From contig NZ_WSUT01000005.1 in assembly GCF_009789535.1 (NCBI RefSeq), positions 1,389,001 through 1,453,000 of the forward strand: a stretch of 64,000 nucleotides of DNA, given 5' to 3'. Source of the stretch: Sphingomonas carotinifaciens (GTDB lineage Bacteria > Pseudomonadota > Alphaproteobacteria > Sphingomonadales > Sphingomonadaceae). The notes under the pieces are model-generated. The model saw nothing but the letters and a program-made list of their open reading frames with translations, did no database searches and was not told the DNA's origin. A program made the position numbers and the translations under genes. Below are positions 10,025-18,760 of this stretch, piece by piece (position 1 is the first letter of the stretch; every line of letters starts with the position of its first letter).

Positions 10025-11557
10025 ATGAAACACGCGCTTTCCGTCACCCGCGAGCAGGATTTCGCCGCCTGGTATCAATCCGTCATCACCGAGGCCGACA
10101 TGGCCGAGGATTCAGGCGTGCGCGGCTGCATGGTCATCCGGCCCTGGGGCTATGGCATCTGGGAGCGTATCCAGCGCCTGCTCGACGACCGGATCAAGGC
10201 GACGGGGCACGAGAATTGCTATTTCCCGCTCTTCATCCCGCTCTCCTATTTCGAAAAGGAGGCCGAGCATGTCGAGGGTTTCGCCAAGGAGATGGCGGTC
10301 GTCACGCACCACCGCCTGATCCCGGACGGCAAGGGCGGGTTGATGCCCGATCCGGAGGCGAAGCTGGAGGAGCCGCTGGTCGTGCGCCCCACCTCCGAAA
10401 CGGTGATCGGCACCGCCTTTTCGCGTTGGGTGCAGTCGTGGCGCGACCTGCCCGTGCTCATCAACCAGTGGGCGAACGTCGTGCGCTGGGAAATGCGCAC
10501 CCGCATGTTCCTGCGCACCGCCGAATTTCTGTGGCAGGAGGGGCATACCGCCCACGCCTCCGCCGAGGAAGCGAAGGGCGAGACGCTGAAGATGCTGGAG
10601 GTCTACCGCTCCTTTGCGGAGGATTGCCTGGGCGTCCATGTCATCGCCGGTGAGAAGCCGGAGAATGAACGCTTCCCCGGTGCGATCGAGACCTGGTCGA
10701 TCGAGGCGATGATGCAGGACGGCAAGGCGCTGCAGGCGGGTACCAGCCACTTCCTGGGCACCAACTTCGCGCACGCGCAGAACATCCGTTTCCAGAATGC
10801 CGAAGGGCAGCTGGAACTGGCGAACACGACGAGCTGGGGCGTGTCGACCCGGATGATCGGTGCGGTCATCATGGTGCACGGCGACGATGACGGATTGCGC
10901 GTGCCGCCGATGATCGCGCCGTGGCAGGTCGTGATCGTTCCGATGCTGCGCGACCAGCCCGAGGATGCCGCGATCGTCGACTATGCCCGCGAATTGCAGG
11001 CGCAACTGGTGAAGCAGTCCGCACTGGGCGAGCCGATCCGCGCGATGGTCGATGCACGGCCTGCCAAGGCAGCGACCAAGCGCTGGGGCTGGGTGAAGAA
11101 GGGCGCGCCGATCGTCATCGAGATCGGTGGCCGCGACGTGGCCGGCGGCAACGTCTCGGTCATCCGCCGCGATCGCCTGTACCGCGAGGATGGCAAGCTC
11201 GACTCGCAGGTCGTCGCGCGCGACGCCTTTGTCGGCGATGCCGCGGCGATGCTGGAGGATATCCAGGCGACGCTGCATGCCCAGTCGGTCGAGAAGCTGC
11301 GCGCGAATATCGTCCCCATCGACGACTGGGCCGGCGTCGAGGCGCATTTCGCCGAGGCGGCGAAGAACCCCGGCTGGGTCGACGTGCGCTGGTCCAAGCC
11401 GACCGGCGCCGCACTCGATACCGTGGTGGAGCGGCTGAAGGCGCTGAAGCTGACGATCCGCAATGCGCCCGCGGGTCAGACGGGATGCGATGACGGCCCG
11501 TGCATCTTCACCGGCGCGCCTGCGGTGGAGCGCATCCTGATCGGTCGCGCTTACTGA
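10025..11557 (+). CDS. proS: Prolyl-tRNA synthetase, archaeal/eukaryal (ProS3) type
   Basis: A 510-aa class II synthetase charging tRNA-Pro. Its length and sequence fit the archaeal/eukaryal-type ProRS: the N-terminal block with NCYFPLFIPLSYFEKEAEH, motif 2 around RWEMRTRMFLRTAEFLWQEGH, GTSHFLGTNFA, and motif 3 region TSWGVSTRMIGAVIMVHGD are all diagnostic of that branch. The roughly 180-residue editing insertion of the common bacterial type is absent. A C-terminal tail ends in Tyr, with a CDDGPC cysteine pair. The start at 10025 is the first ATG after a short divergent promoter region. Confidence 0.95.
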   Translation: MKHALSVTREQDFAAWYQSVITEADMAEDSGVRGCMVIRPWGYGIWERIQRLLDDRIKATGHENCYFPLFIPLSYFEKEAEHVEGFAKEMAVVTHHRLIPDGKGGLMPDPEAKLEEPLVVRPTSETVIGTAFSRWVQSWRDLPVLINQWANVVRWEMRTRMFLRTAEFLWQEGHTAHASAEEAKGETLKMLEVYRSFAEDCLGVHVIAGEKPENERFPGAIETWSIEAMMQDGKALQAGTSHFLGTNFAHAQNIRFQNAEGQLELANTTSWGVSTRMIGAVIMVHGDDDGLRVPPMIAPWQVVIVPMLRDQPEDAAIVDYARELQAQLVKQSALGEPIRAMVDARPAKAATKRWGWVKKGAPIVIEIGGRDVAGGNVSVIRRDRLYREDGKLDSQVVARDAFVGDAAAMLEDIQATLHAQSVEKLRANIVPIDDWAGVEAHFAEAAKNPGWVDVRWSKPTGAALDTVVERLKALKLTIRNAPAGQTGCDDGPCIFTGAPAVERILIGRAY

Positions 11558-11599
11558 TCGGCAAACCGGCCCCGGCGAAATTCGGGCCTGATTGCTCTG

Positions 11600-11735
11600 A
11601 CCCTTTGCCGCCTTCGGCGTCTTTCCCTCTCCCGGTGGGAGCATCGGGTGAACAGTGCCCCGCACTGTTCAGGTCATGCCGGGGGCATGACCGACCCGAT
11701 GCTGGAGGGAGCGGCACAGCCGCGGAAGGGTGAGG
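11600..11735. repeat. Nested palindromic element (three-way junction)
   Basis: This intergenic element (between proS and a small convergent gene) contains a perfect nested structure. The outer stem AGCATCGGGT (11640-11649) pairs with ACCCGATGCT (11694-11703). Inside are two 9-bp hairpins with 3-nt loops: GAACAGTGC/GCACTGTTC (11650-11658/11662-11670) and GGTCATGCC/GGCATGACC (11672-11680/11684-11692). Only two junction bases (11671, 11693) stay unpaired. Flanking CCCTCTCC-type and GGAGGGAG-type arms extend the inverted symmetry imperfectly on both sides, as in sphingomonad palindromic repeats. Confidence 0.8.
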
Positions 11736-11791
11736 GCGACCGCGCTTGATTATCGGAAAACGCCTTGTCCTCCGGGCCTTCGCCGGTGCGG

Positions 11792-12088
11792 CTATTCCGC
11801 AATCGCGGACATCAGCAACACCGTCATGATCGTGCCGATCATGCCCGACAGCGCCGCCCAGAGCGCGGCCCTTCGCCGCCGCAATGCGCCACGAAAGCCT
11901 TCCAGTCGCTGCGCGTCGAGATAATAGAGGCCGGGCTTGGCCTCCACCACGGCGCCGAAACGCACCATGCGCCGCAGCATCCGCGCATCCGCCCCGCCAT
12001 CCAGCGCGACCGCTCGCGCCGGCAGCGTCGCGCCGGCCCCGACCAGTGCCTGCACGATCCTGCGTCTCGAATGTTTCGCCTTGCTCAT
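11792..12088 (-). CDS. Small protein with C-terminal membrane segment, unknown function
   Basis: A 98-aa protein starting MSKAKHSRRR at 12088. The N-terminal 65 residues are basic and look like a compact helical region with a possible winged-helix character (RIVQALVGAG... MLRRMVRFGAVVEAKPGLYYLD). The last 25 residues form one hydrophobic helix, suggesting tail anchoring in the inner membrane. I do not recognise a named family. It lies between the repeat element and rnr, on the same strand as rnr and 52 nt after its stop, so it may be co-transcribed with it. Confidence 0.7.
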   Translation of the reverse strand: MSKAKHSRRRIVQALVGAGATLPARAVALDGGADARMLRRMVRFGAVVEAKPGLYYLDAQRLEGFRGALRRRRAALWAALSGMIGTIMTVLLMSAIAE

Positions 12089-12140
12089 CACGCCCCCGAT
12101 GCCCCGGCCTGCCGATAGCATCGCCGGGGCAAAGAGGCTA

Positions 12141-14369
12141 TTAACGCCGGCGCCCGTTGTGCCGGATATTGCCGGGGCGTCCGCGCCGCTTCAGCACGCG
12201 GGGATGGCCGCGCCCGCGCCTGCCGTCGCGTTCCGGTGGCGCGCCGCCCCCGCCGCCTTCGGGCAGTTCGAAGCGCAGCGCACCGGATACCGGATTGGCC
12301 TCCGCCAGTCGCAGCGACAGGCGCTGGCCCAGCGTATACTGGTCGCCGCTATCCTCCCCGGTCAGCGTCCGGGCCGACTCGTCATAGCGAAAATACTCGC
12401 CACCCAGGTCGCGAACCGCCAGCAGGCCATCGCCGCCAATGCCCTCGACCGTGGCGAACAGACCGTAATTCTGCACGCCCGTCACCCGCACCTCGACGAT
12501 GCTGCCGATATGCTCGGACAGATAGGCCGCGACATAGCGGTCGATCGTCTCGCGCTCGGCCTCCATCGCGCGGCGCTCCAGCCGGCTGATCCCCTCGCCG
12601 ATGCGGTCCATCTCGGCCGGATCGGGCTTCACACCGCCGGGACCGAGCGCATAGGCGGCGACCAGCGCGCGGTGGACGACCAGATCGGCATAGCGGCGAA
12701 TCGGCGAGGTGAAATGCGCGTAGCTGCCCAGCGACAGGCCGAAATGGCCGTGATTGGCCGGCGCATAATAGGCCTGGGTCTGGGTACGCAGCACCTGTTC
12801 CATCACCTGCGGGCGGAAATCGGCATCGCCGACACGCTCCAGCACCCGGTTGAACGTCGCCGGGCGGATCACCTGTCCAAGGGTGAAGGCGACGTCGAAG
12901 GTTTCCAGATAATCCTTCAGCGCCGCCAGCTTCTCGCGCGAGGGCGGTTCGTGGACCCGGTACATGACGGGCGCCTTGCGCGCTTCCAGCGCCTTGGCCG
13001 CCGCGACATTGGCGGCGATCATGTAATCCTCGATCAGGCGGTGCGCATCCAGCCGCTCGCGCGGCGCGACCGACAGGATGCGGCCCTTTTCGTCCAGCAC
13101 CACGCGGCGTTCCGGCAGATCGAGGTCCAGCGGCTCGCGTGCATCGCGCGCCTTGGCGAGTGCTGCCCAGCAATCCCATAGCGGGCGCAGCGCCGTCTCG
13201 GTCAATGCATGTGGCACCGTGCCGTCGATCGCCGCCTGCGCATCCTCATAGGCGATGTTGGCGGCGATGCGGACAACGGCACGGCTGAAGCGCCAGCCCT
13301 TCAACGTGCCGTCGCGGCCGACCTGAAGGTGGCAGGCGAGCGCGGCCCGGTTCTCGCCTTCCTTCAGCGAACACACCTCGGCGGACAGGATTTCGGGCAG
13401 CATCGGCACGACGCGGTCGGGGAAATAGACCGAGTTGCCGCGGCGCCGGGCGTCCTGATCCAGCGCGGAGCCGGGGCGTACATAGAAGCTGACATCGGCG
13501 ATCGCGACCACCGCCTTCCACCCGCCGGGATTGGCGGGGTCGTCGTCGGGGGCGGCCCAGACCGCATCGTCATGGTCGCGCGCATCCGCCGGGTCGATCG
13601 CGACGATGGGCAGCGCACGCAGATCCTCGCGATCGTCGCCCAGCGGCTGTGCGGCGACACGTGTCGCTTCCTCCAGCGTCTCGGGCTTGAATTGGTCGGG
13701 GATCTCGTGGCGGTGGATCGCGATCAGCGAGAAGCTGCGCGGGGCGAACGGATCGCCCAGCCGCTCGGTCACGCGCACCGTGACGCGCGGCGGCCGCCCT
13801 GCCTTTTCGGCCAGCACCAGGTCGCCAGGACCCGCATCGCCCGCGTCGGCGACGAGGAACTCGCGCCGCTCCTTCTTCTCGACGCCGGTCAGCCACAGCC
13901 GCCCGCCTTCCTCGCGCAGCACGCCCAGCACCTGCTCCGACGCACGCGGCAGCGTCTTCATCGGATGCGCGGTCCATCCCCGCTCGTCCTGCTCGGTCCG
14001 CGCCAGCACCCGATCGCCGATCCCCAGGCTGCCCCGCTTGCGCTCGCGCACCCTCAGGCGCGGCGGCGGCGCGTCCTCGGCCTCCCAACGCTCCGGAACG
14101 GCCCAGATAGTGCCGGCATCGTCGACATCGGCGACGCGCAGCACCGTGACGCGGGGCAGTCCACCCATGCGGTGGAAGGCGCGGCCGGGGGCGCTGTCGA
14201 TCAGCCCCTCGTCCCCCATGTCCTTGAGCAGCGCCTTCAGCGCGATCTTGTCCTGCGCGACGAGGCCAAAGGCGCGCGCGATCTCCCGCTTGCCGGCGGG
14301 CTGGTCGGATGTCTCGATAAAGGCGAGGATCTGTTCGCGGGTGGGCAGGCCCTGTTTCGGCTTCTTCAT
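12141..14369 (-). CDS. rnr: Ribonuclease R
   Basis: A 742-aa 3'-5' exoribonuclease that degrades structured RNA. Order of domains: N-terminal helix-turn-helix and cold-shock-like RNA-binding regions (about 1-240), the RNB catalytic domain whose active-site aspartates are in IDPADARDHDDAVW, a C-terminal S1 domain (EVRVTGVQNYGLFATVEGIG), and a basic Arg/Gly-rich tail. The start MKKPKQGLPTREQ at 14369 fits the family; longer readings add unrelated residues. cdd ends 31 nt upstream on the same strand. Confidence 0.96.
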   Translation of the reverse strand: MKKPKQGLPTREQILAFIETSDQPAGKREIARAFGLVAQDKIALKALLKDMGDEGLIDSAPGRAFHRMGGLPRVTVLRVADVDDAGTIWAVPERWEAEDAPPPRLRVRERKRGSLGIGDRVLARTEQDERGWTAHPMKTLPRASEQVLGVLREEGGRLWLTGVEKKERREFLVADAGDAGPGDLVLAEKAGRPPRVTVRVTERLGDPFAPRSFSLIAIHRHEIPDQFKPETLEEATRVAAQPLGDDREDLRALPIVAIDPADARDHDDAVWAAPDDDPANPGGWKAVVAIADVSFYVRPGSALDQDARRRGNSVYFPDRVVPMLPEILSAEVCSLKEGENRAALACHLQVGRDGTLKGWRFSRAVVRIAANIAYEDAQAAIDGTVPHALTETALRPLWDCWAALAKARDAREPLDLDLPERRVVLDEKGRILSVAPRERLDAHRLIEDYMIAANVAAAKALEARKAPVMYRVHEPPSREKLAALKDYLETFDVAFTLGQVIRPATFNRVLERVGDADFRPQVMEQVLRTQTQAYYAPANHGHFGLSLGSYAHFTSPIRRYADLVVHRALVAAYALGPGGVKPDPAEMDRIGEGISRLERRAMEAERETIDRYVAAYLSEHIGSIVEVRVTGVQNYGLFATVEGIGGDGLLAVRDLGGEYFRYDESARTLTGEDSGDQYTLGQRLSLRLAEANPVSGALRFELPEGGGGGAPPERDGRRGRGHPRVLKRRGRPGNIRHNGRRR

Positions 14370-14400
14370 CGTGACGAGATAGGGGGGCGGGGGGCTTACG

Positions 14401-14847
14401 TCACCCCATGCCCAGATCGGCCGGGCCGAAAGCGTCGGGCAGCAGCTCGGACAGGCGGTAGCTGCGGATCGCATCGCCCTCTGCCGATCCGCAATGGACG
14501 GGCAGGTTGACGCCGCCCAGTTGCGCGGCTTCGTTCAGGACCTGGCGGCAACGGCCACAGGGGCTGACCGGGGTGGTGCCGGTCGCGCGGCCCGTCCCGT
14601 CCATCGCCCCCCCGATCACCCCGACGGCGACCACCTCCCGGATACGGCCCGCCGCACTGGCGGTGGCAACGGCCACCGTCTCGGCACAGAGTGACAGGCC
14701 GTAGCTGGCATTCTCGACATTGGCACCGGTGACGATGCTGCCGTCCTTCATCAGCAAGGCGGCACCCACCGCGAAGCGCGAATAGGGTGCATGCGCGTGG
14801 ACGGCAGCGGCGCGGGCGGCGGCGATCAGCGTTTCGGCTTGGGTCAT
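14401..14847 (-). CDS. cdd: Cytidine deaminase
   Basis: A 148-aa homotetrameric-type cytidine deaminase of the pyrimidine salvage pathway. The zinc site is seen as CAETVA (Cys plus the proton-shuttling Glu) and PCGRCRQ. The APYSRFAVGAAL and NVENASYGLSLCAE substrate motifs are intact. The start at 14847 overlaps the stop of the upstream GH25-like gene by 4 nt (ATGA), so the two are likely coupled. Confidence 0.95.
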   Translation of the reverse strand: MTQAETLIAAARAAAVHAHAPYSRFAVGAALLMKDGSIVTGANVENASYGLSLCAETVAVATASAAGRIREVVAVGVIGGAMDGTGRATGTTPVSPCGRCRQVLNEAAQLGGVNLPVHCGSAEGDAIRSYRLSELLPDAFGPADLGMG

Positions 14848-15518
14848 GGGGCGACGACGTTCCAATTCACGGGGCCTTCCACGCCGTCGATGCGGCGGAA
14901 GTCGGTGGCACGCCACATCCGCCAGGGGCGGGCGGCGTAGTCGGGTTCCAGCATGTTGCCCATCGCCCAGATCGGACGCGGCAGCGCACCGGACAGTTGG
15001 TAATCCGCATCCACGGCCTTTGACACGCGCAGCAGCACCGGCTTGGCGAGATGCGTCTCGACCCGCTGGATAAAGTGCTGCAGATCCTCCACCAGTTCGG
15101 CGCGTTCGGGCCGTGCGGTGCAATCGTCATGATAGCTGATGTCGATCGCGGCGGGCAAAGCGTCCCCGGCGCGAGGCACGAAGGTGTTGAAGGCGTTGGC
15201 CTGCGCCAGTGCGTCCTGGCATAGCGAGAAGAGGTGCACCGCCCCGCGCCGCATGCCGGCATCGGGCAGTGCGGCCCAGTTCGCCTCGAACGCCGCATCA
15301 CGGCGATCCGCGCCCGAGGTCGCGACCAGATAGGCGAAGTCCGCGCCGTTCGCGCGCAGCGTCTTCCACTCCACCGGCGGCGGGTTTTCGGGCAGATCAA
15401 TGCCTTGCAGTGGATATCGTTCGGTCGGGGGATGCCAGCCGGTCGCATAGCTCCAGCCGCCGACCCCGAGCCCGCCGAGTGCCGCCAGCGCAGCCCCGAA
15501 TCGCAGGAGAAGACGCAT
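14844..15518 (-). CDS. GH25 (lysozyme-fold) family protein, catalytic Glu missing
   Basis: A 224-aa protein with an N-terminal signal anchor (about residues 3-25) and a glycoside hydrolase family 25 fold. The first active-site strand GID (D41) is present, followed by FAYLVATSG in the place of the FxYxKATEG strand and RRGAVHLFS in the place of GAYHF. The second active-site pair, D-x-E in active GH25 muramidases, here reads D126-I127-S128, so the general acid glutamate is replaced by serine. It may bind glycan without cutting it, or be a divergent enzyme. The start at 15518 overlaps the UPF0262 stop by one base, and its own end overlaps cdd. Confidence 0.8.
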   Translation of the reverse strand: MRLLLRFGAALAALGGLGVGGWSYATGWHPPTERYPLQGIDLPENPPPVEWKTLRANGADFAYLVATSGADRRDAAFEANWAALPDAGMRRGAVHLFSLCQDALAQANAFNTFVPRAGDALPAAIDISYHDDCTARPERAELVEDLQHFIQRVETHLAKPVLLRVSKAVDADYQLSGALPRPIWAMGNMLEPDYAARPWRMWRATDFRRIDGVEGPVNWNVVAP

Positions 15519-16003
15519 CAGCCGCGGATATGCAGGACGCAGAGCAGAGTAAACAGGCGACGCGCGGTATCGAAATCCACCTCGATCTTGCCGGCCAGCC
15601 GTTCCATCAGCATTTCCGCCGCATCGTTGTGCAGACCGCGCCTCGCCATGTCGATCGTCTCGATCTGCTGTGCACTCGCCTGCCGGATCGCCTGGAAATA
15701 GCTGTCGCAAATCGCAAAATAGTCGCGGATCGGGCGGCGGAAGCGGCCAAGGGCGAGGACGAGGGTTTCGATATGCGTACCGTCCTCGCGGTGCATATGG
15801 ATGCCCAAGCGGCCTTCCTCGGATTCCAGTTTGATCCGGTAGGGACCGGCATAGCCGTCCGCCTGTGGCCGCTGCGGCGCGAAGTAATTGGTCTCGATCA
15901 GGTCGAAGATCGCGATCCGCCGCTCCTGCTCGATGTCGGCCGAGCGCCAGCCCAGGCTGTGCTCGTCCAGATCGACGCTGATGATCCGCGGGTCCGCCAT
16001 CAT
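15518..16003 (-). CDS. UPF0262 family protein
   Basis: A 161-aa conserved alphaproteobacterial protein of unknown function (UPF0262). The family start ADPRIISVDLDE and the central ERRIAIFDLIETNYFAP and GPYRIKLESEEGRLGIHM blocks are all visible. It appears soluble and cytoplasmic, and no catalytic motif stands out. Two adjacent ATG codons (16003 and 16000) are possible starts. It is the first gene of a run with the GH25-like protein and cdd, and is divergent from dnaB with 98 bp between. Confidence 0.9.
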   Translation of the reverse strand: MMADPRIISVDLDEHSLGWRSADIEQERRIAIFDLIETNYFAPQRPQADGYAGPYRIKLESEEGRLGIHMHREDGTHIETLVLALGRFRRPIRDYFAICDSYFQAIRQASAQQIETIDMARRGLHNDAAEMLMERLAGKIEVDFDTARRLFTLLCVLHIRG

Positions 16004-16101
16004 GGATTGTTGCGATAGACACGATCCAGACCGCCTGCAATCGCGGCCATTCGCCGCAATCTCGCTTGAGTGGCGCGGGCTGCCGGGTCTAACGGGCGGA
16101 T

Positions 16102-17595
16102 ATGGCCACCCTTGCATTCCCGACCCCTGCCGCCGCTGCCGAACCGCAGCAGCTCCCCCGCAACGTCGAGGCCGAGGCCGCGATGCTCGGCGCGATGATG
16201 ATCGACAACCGGCTGGCGGACGATCTGGTCGACCGGCTGGAGCCCATTCACTTTTTCGAGCCGGTCCACGGCCGCATCTTTGCGGCGATCAAGACGCTGC
16301 GCAGCAACGACATGCTGGCGACGCCCGTCACGCTGCGCCCGATGTTCGACGCCGATGAGGGCATGAAGGAACTGGGCGGCCCGGCCTATCTGGCGAGCCT
16401 TACCGGATCGGGCGCCGGCCTGATCGGGGCGCGGCAGTTCGCTACGCAGATCTATGATCTGGCGATGCTGCGTTCGCTGGTGCAGGTGGGCCGCACGCTG
16501 GTCGACCGGGCGATGGACACGTCGGAGGAGGTGAACCCGCGCGCGCAGATCGAGCTGGCGGAGAACGAGCTGTACAAGGTGGCGGCCGACGGGGGGGCCG
16601 AGGGAGCGACCAAGACGTTCGCGCAGGCGACGACGATCGCGGTGAAGATGGCGGAACGCGCGCTGAATTCCGGCGGGCACGTCTCGGGCATCACCACGGG
16701 TCTCGACTCGGTCAACGCCAAGATCGGCGGCATGCATCATTCGGATCTGATGATCCTTGCCGGCCGCCCGGGCATGGGCAAGACCTCGCTGGCGACCAAC
16801 ATCGCGTTCAACGCCGCGCGCCGCTGGATGCGCGACATGCAGGACGGCATTCCGCCGGCCGAATCGGTGGGCGCCAAGGTCGCCTTCTTCAGCCTGGAAA
16901 TGTCGGCCGACCAGCTGGCGACGCGTATCCTGGCCGAACAGTCCGGGATCAGTTCCGAGTCGCTGCGCATGGGCAAGATCAGCCGCAGCGAGTTCGCGCA
17001 GCTGGCGGCCGCCGCGGCAGAACTGGAGCAGTTGCCGCTGTTCATCGACGATACCGGCGGCCTGTCGATCTCCGCGCTGCACACCCGCGTCCGCCGGTTG
17101 CAGCGGCGGCACAACAACCAGATCGGCCTGGTCGTGGTCGACTATCTCCAGTTGCTCAGCGGATCGGGCAAATCGTCCGAGAACAACCGCGTGCAGGAAA
17201 TCTCCGAAATCTCGCGCGGCCTGAAGACGCTGGCCAAGGACATGAACGTGCCGGTGCTGGCGCTGTCGCAGCTCAGCCGCGCGGTGGAGCAGCGCGAGGA
17301 CAAGCGTCCGATGCTGTCGGACCTGCGCGAATCGGGATCGATCGAGCAGGACGCGGACATGGTGTGGTTCGTGTTTCGCGAGGATTATTACATGATGCAG
17401 CGCGAGCCGAAGCGACCGATGGAGGGCGATGACGGCAAGGTGTTCGAGGACCATTCGCGCTGGGCGAGCGAGGTGGAGCGGGTGTACGGTCTGGCCGAGC
17501 TGATCGTCGCCAAGCAGCGCCACGGTGCGACCGGCAAGGTGGTGCTGAAGTTCGATCCGACGATCACCCGCTTTACCGACTACGCGGGGTATTGA
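16102..17595 (+). CDS. dnaB: Replicative DNA helicase
   Basis: A 497-aa hexameric DnaB helicase that unwinds DNA at the replication fork. The N-terminal DnaB domain starts around PRNVEAEAAMLGAMM. The RecA-like C-terminal domain has Walker A GRPGMGKTS, a Walker B region LVVVDYLQLL, and the SQLSRAVEQREDKRP and DLRESGSIEQDAD motifs. A short insert follows Walker A (RWMRDMQDGIPPAESVGAK). No intein or frameshift is seen. Confidence 0.97.
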   Translation: MATLAFPTPAAAAEPQQLPRNVEAEAAMLGAMMIDNRLADDLVDRLEPIHFFEPVHGRIFAAIKTLRSNDMLATPVTLRPMFDADEGMKELGGPAYLASLTGSGAGLIGARQFATQIYDLAMLRSLVQVGRTLVDRAMDTSEEVNPRAQIELAENELYKVAADGGAEGATKTFAQATTIAVKMAERALNSGGHVSGITTGLDSVNAKIGGMHHSDLMILAGRPGMGKTSLATNIAFNAARRWMRDMQDGIPPAESVGAKVAFFSLEMSADQLATRILAEQSGISSESLRMGKISRSEFAQLAAAAAELEQLPLFIDDTGGLSISALHTRVRRLQRRHNNQIGLVVVDYLQLLSGSGKSSENNRVQEISEISRGLKTLAKDMNVPVLALSQLSRAVEQREDKRPMLSDLRESGSIEQDADMVWFVFREDYYMMQREPKRPMEGDDGKVFEDHSRWASEVERVYGLAELIVAKQRHGATGKVVLKFDPTITRFTDYAGY

Positions 17596-17623
17596 GGGCG
17601 CAGGGAGACAGAGGCAGCCGCCC

Positions 17624-18724
17624 TTAAAGAGCGGATGCCTCTTCGTCGGTCGGCCCCATGCGGAAGACGACCTTGTCCACGCAACCGACGCGCCCGGCCT
17701 GCGACGGCGCCTTGCGTGCCGATCGCAGGACCTGAAGCGCCTGTTGACCGAAATCCTCGCTGGGCTGGCTGGCCAGCACGCGCAGATTGCCGAGTTCGCC
17801 CCAGGGCGCGACATCGAAAGCGACGATCGCCCACCCCTCGATCGATCGCTTACTATAGGCTTCGGGATAGGTCAGCCGCGGCTGTGTCGCGTACGTGTCG
17901 TCGCTTGCGTCGCAGTTGCTCGTCGTCGGGCGAAGCGACATGGTGTCGGGTGAGGGGGGTGCCACCAGCCGCATCGGCGCGCGCCAATAGGGATACACGC
18001 AGCCTGCACGCGCGCCGCCGCTATGACGGGATGCGCGCATCGCTTTGACGCTTGCCGCATCCAGGGCGGCGTTTCCGGTGCTGTAGAGCGTGCGGACGTT
18101 TCGCGTCCGGCCGCGTGCGTCCTGGTCATAGGTCACCATCGACCAGTCGCGGGATCCCGGTGTTGCCGGAATCTTCTGAAAATCGGGATAGACCTGCACC
18201 AGAGGTGGCGGGAGCGGCCTGTCTGCGCAGTTGCCGTTCATGGCGAAGATGCGGTTCCAGCCAGACCAGGGCAGCGCGCCATCGGGACGGTACAGCGAGT
18301 AGGAGACCAGGTCTTCCACCGGCGTTTCCGTCATCGCGGTCATTCGGTGCGTATAGATGATCCGGCATCCTGCGCGGGCGTCGCCCGCCGGAAAGCGGCT
18401 GGCGGCGAGTGAGGGCAGGACATCTTCTGACAACGGGCGAAATTCCGGGGAGACCCGGCGGATCGACAGCGGACGGCCTGCCTGGTCGATGTCGAACGAG
18501 ACGGCGAGGCTGGCGATCTGCGGCATCGATCCGCTCCAGCCGAGACGGGTCAAGGGGCGTCGCATCGTCACGGGGCTGACCACGGCGCCATCGCACTGCA
18601 CCGTTCCGGGCATCCAGGCGACAAGCGGTCGATCAGCGTCTGGCGGAGGTGGCACGTCGAAGGGCGCCGCCGCGCCGACGGGATGCGCCGCCAGTGCGGC
18701 GGCGAGCATGATCGATCCTCTCAT
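17624..18724 (-). CDS. Exported protein with three TonB-C-like modules
   Basis: A 366-aa protein with a signal peptide (MRGSIMLAAALAAHPVGAAA). Three copies of a module resembling the TonB C-terminal fold are visible: VSFDIDQAGRPLSIRRV (about residue 80), VTYDQDARGRTRNVRTL (about 200) and VAFDVAPWGELGNLRVL (about 310). Each has the pattern V-x-D-x-x-G-x-hydrophobic followed by a helix ending in Ala/Arg-rich SLAASRFP-like residues. Each module is followed by a Cys, suggesting disulfides in the periplasm. Unlike true TonB there is no N-terminal membrane anchor other than the signal peptide and no long Pro-rich linker. It converges on dnaB. Function unknown. Confidence 0.75.
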   Translation of the reverse strand: MRGSIMLAAALAAHPVGAAAPFDVPPPPDADRPLVAWMPGTVQCDGAVVSPVTMRRPLTRLGWSGSMPQIASLAVSFDIDQAGRPLSIRRVSPEFRPLSEDVLPSLAASRFPAGDARAGCRIIYTHRMTAMTETPVEDLVSYSLYRPDGALPWSGWNRIFAMNGNCADRPLPPPLVQVYPDFQKIPATPGSRDWSMVTYDQDARGRTRNVRTLYSTGNAALDAASVKAMRASRHSGGARAGCVYPYWRAPMRLVAPPSPDTMSLRPTTSNCDASDDTYATQPRLTYPEAYSKRSIEGWAIVAFDVAPWGELGNLRVLASQPSEDFGQQALQVLRSARKAPSQAGRVGCVDKVVFRMGPTDEEASAL

Positions 18725-18760
18725 GTCGCCAGTCTGCATCCGTCCTGTGACGGCCACAAG

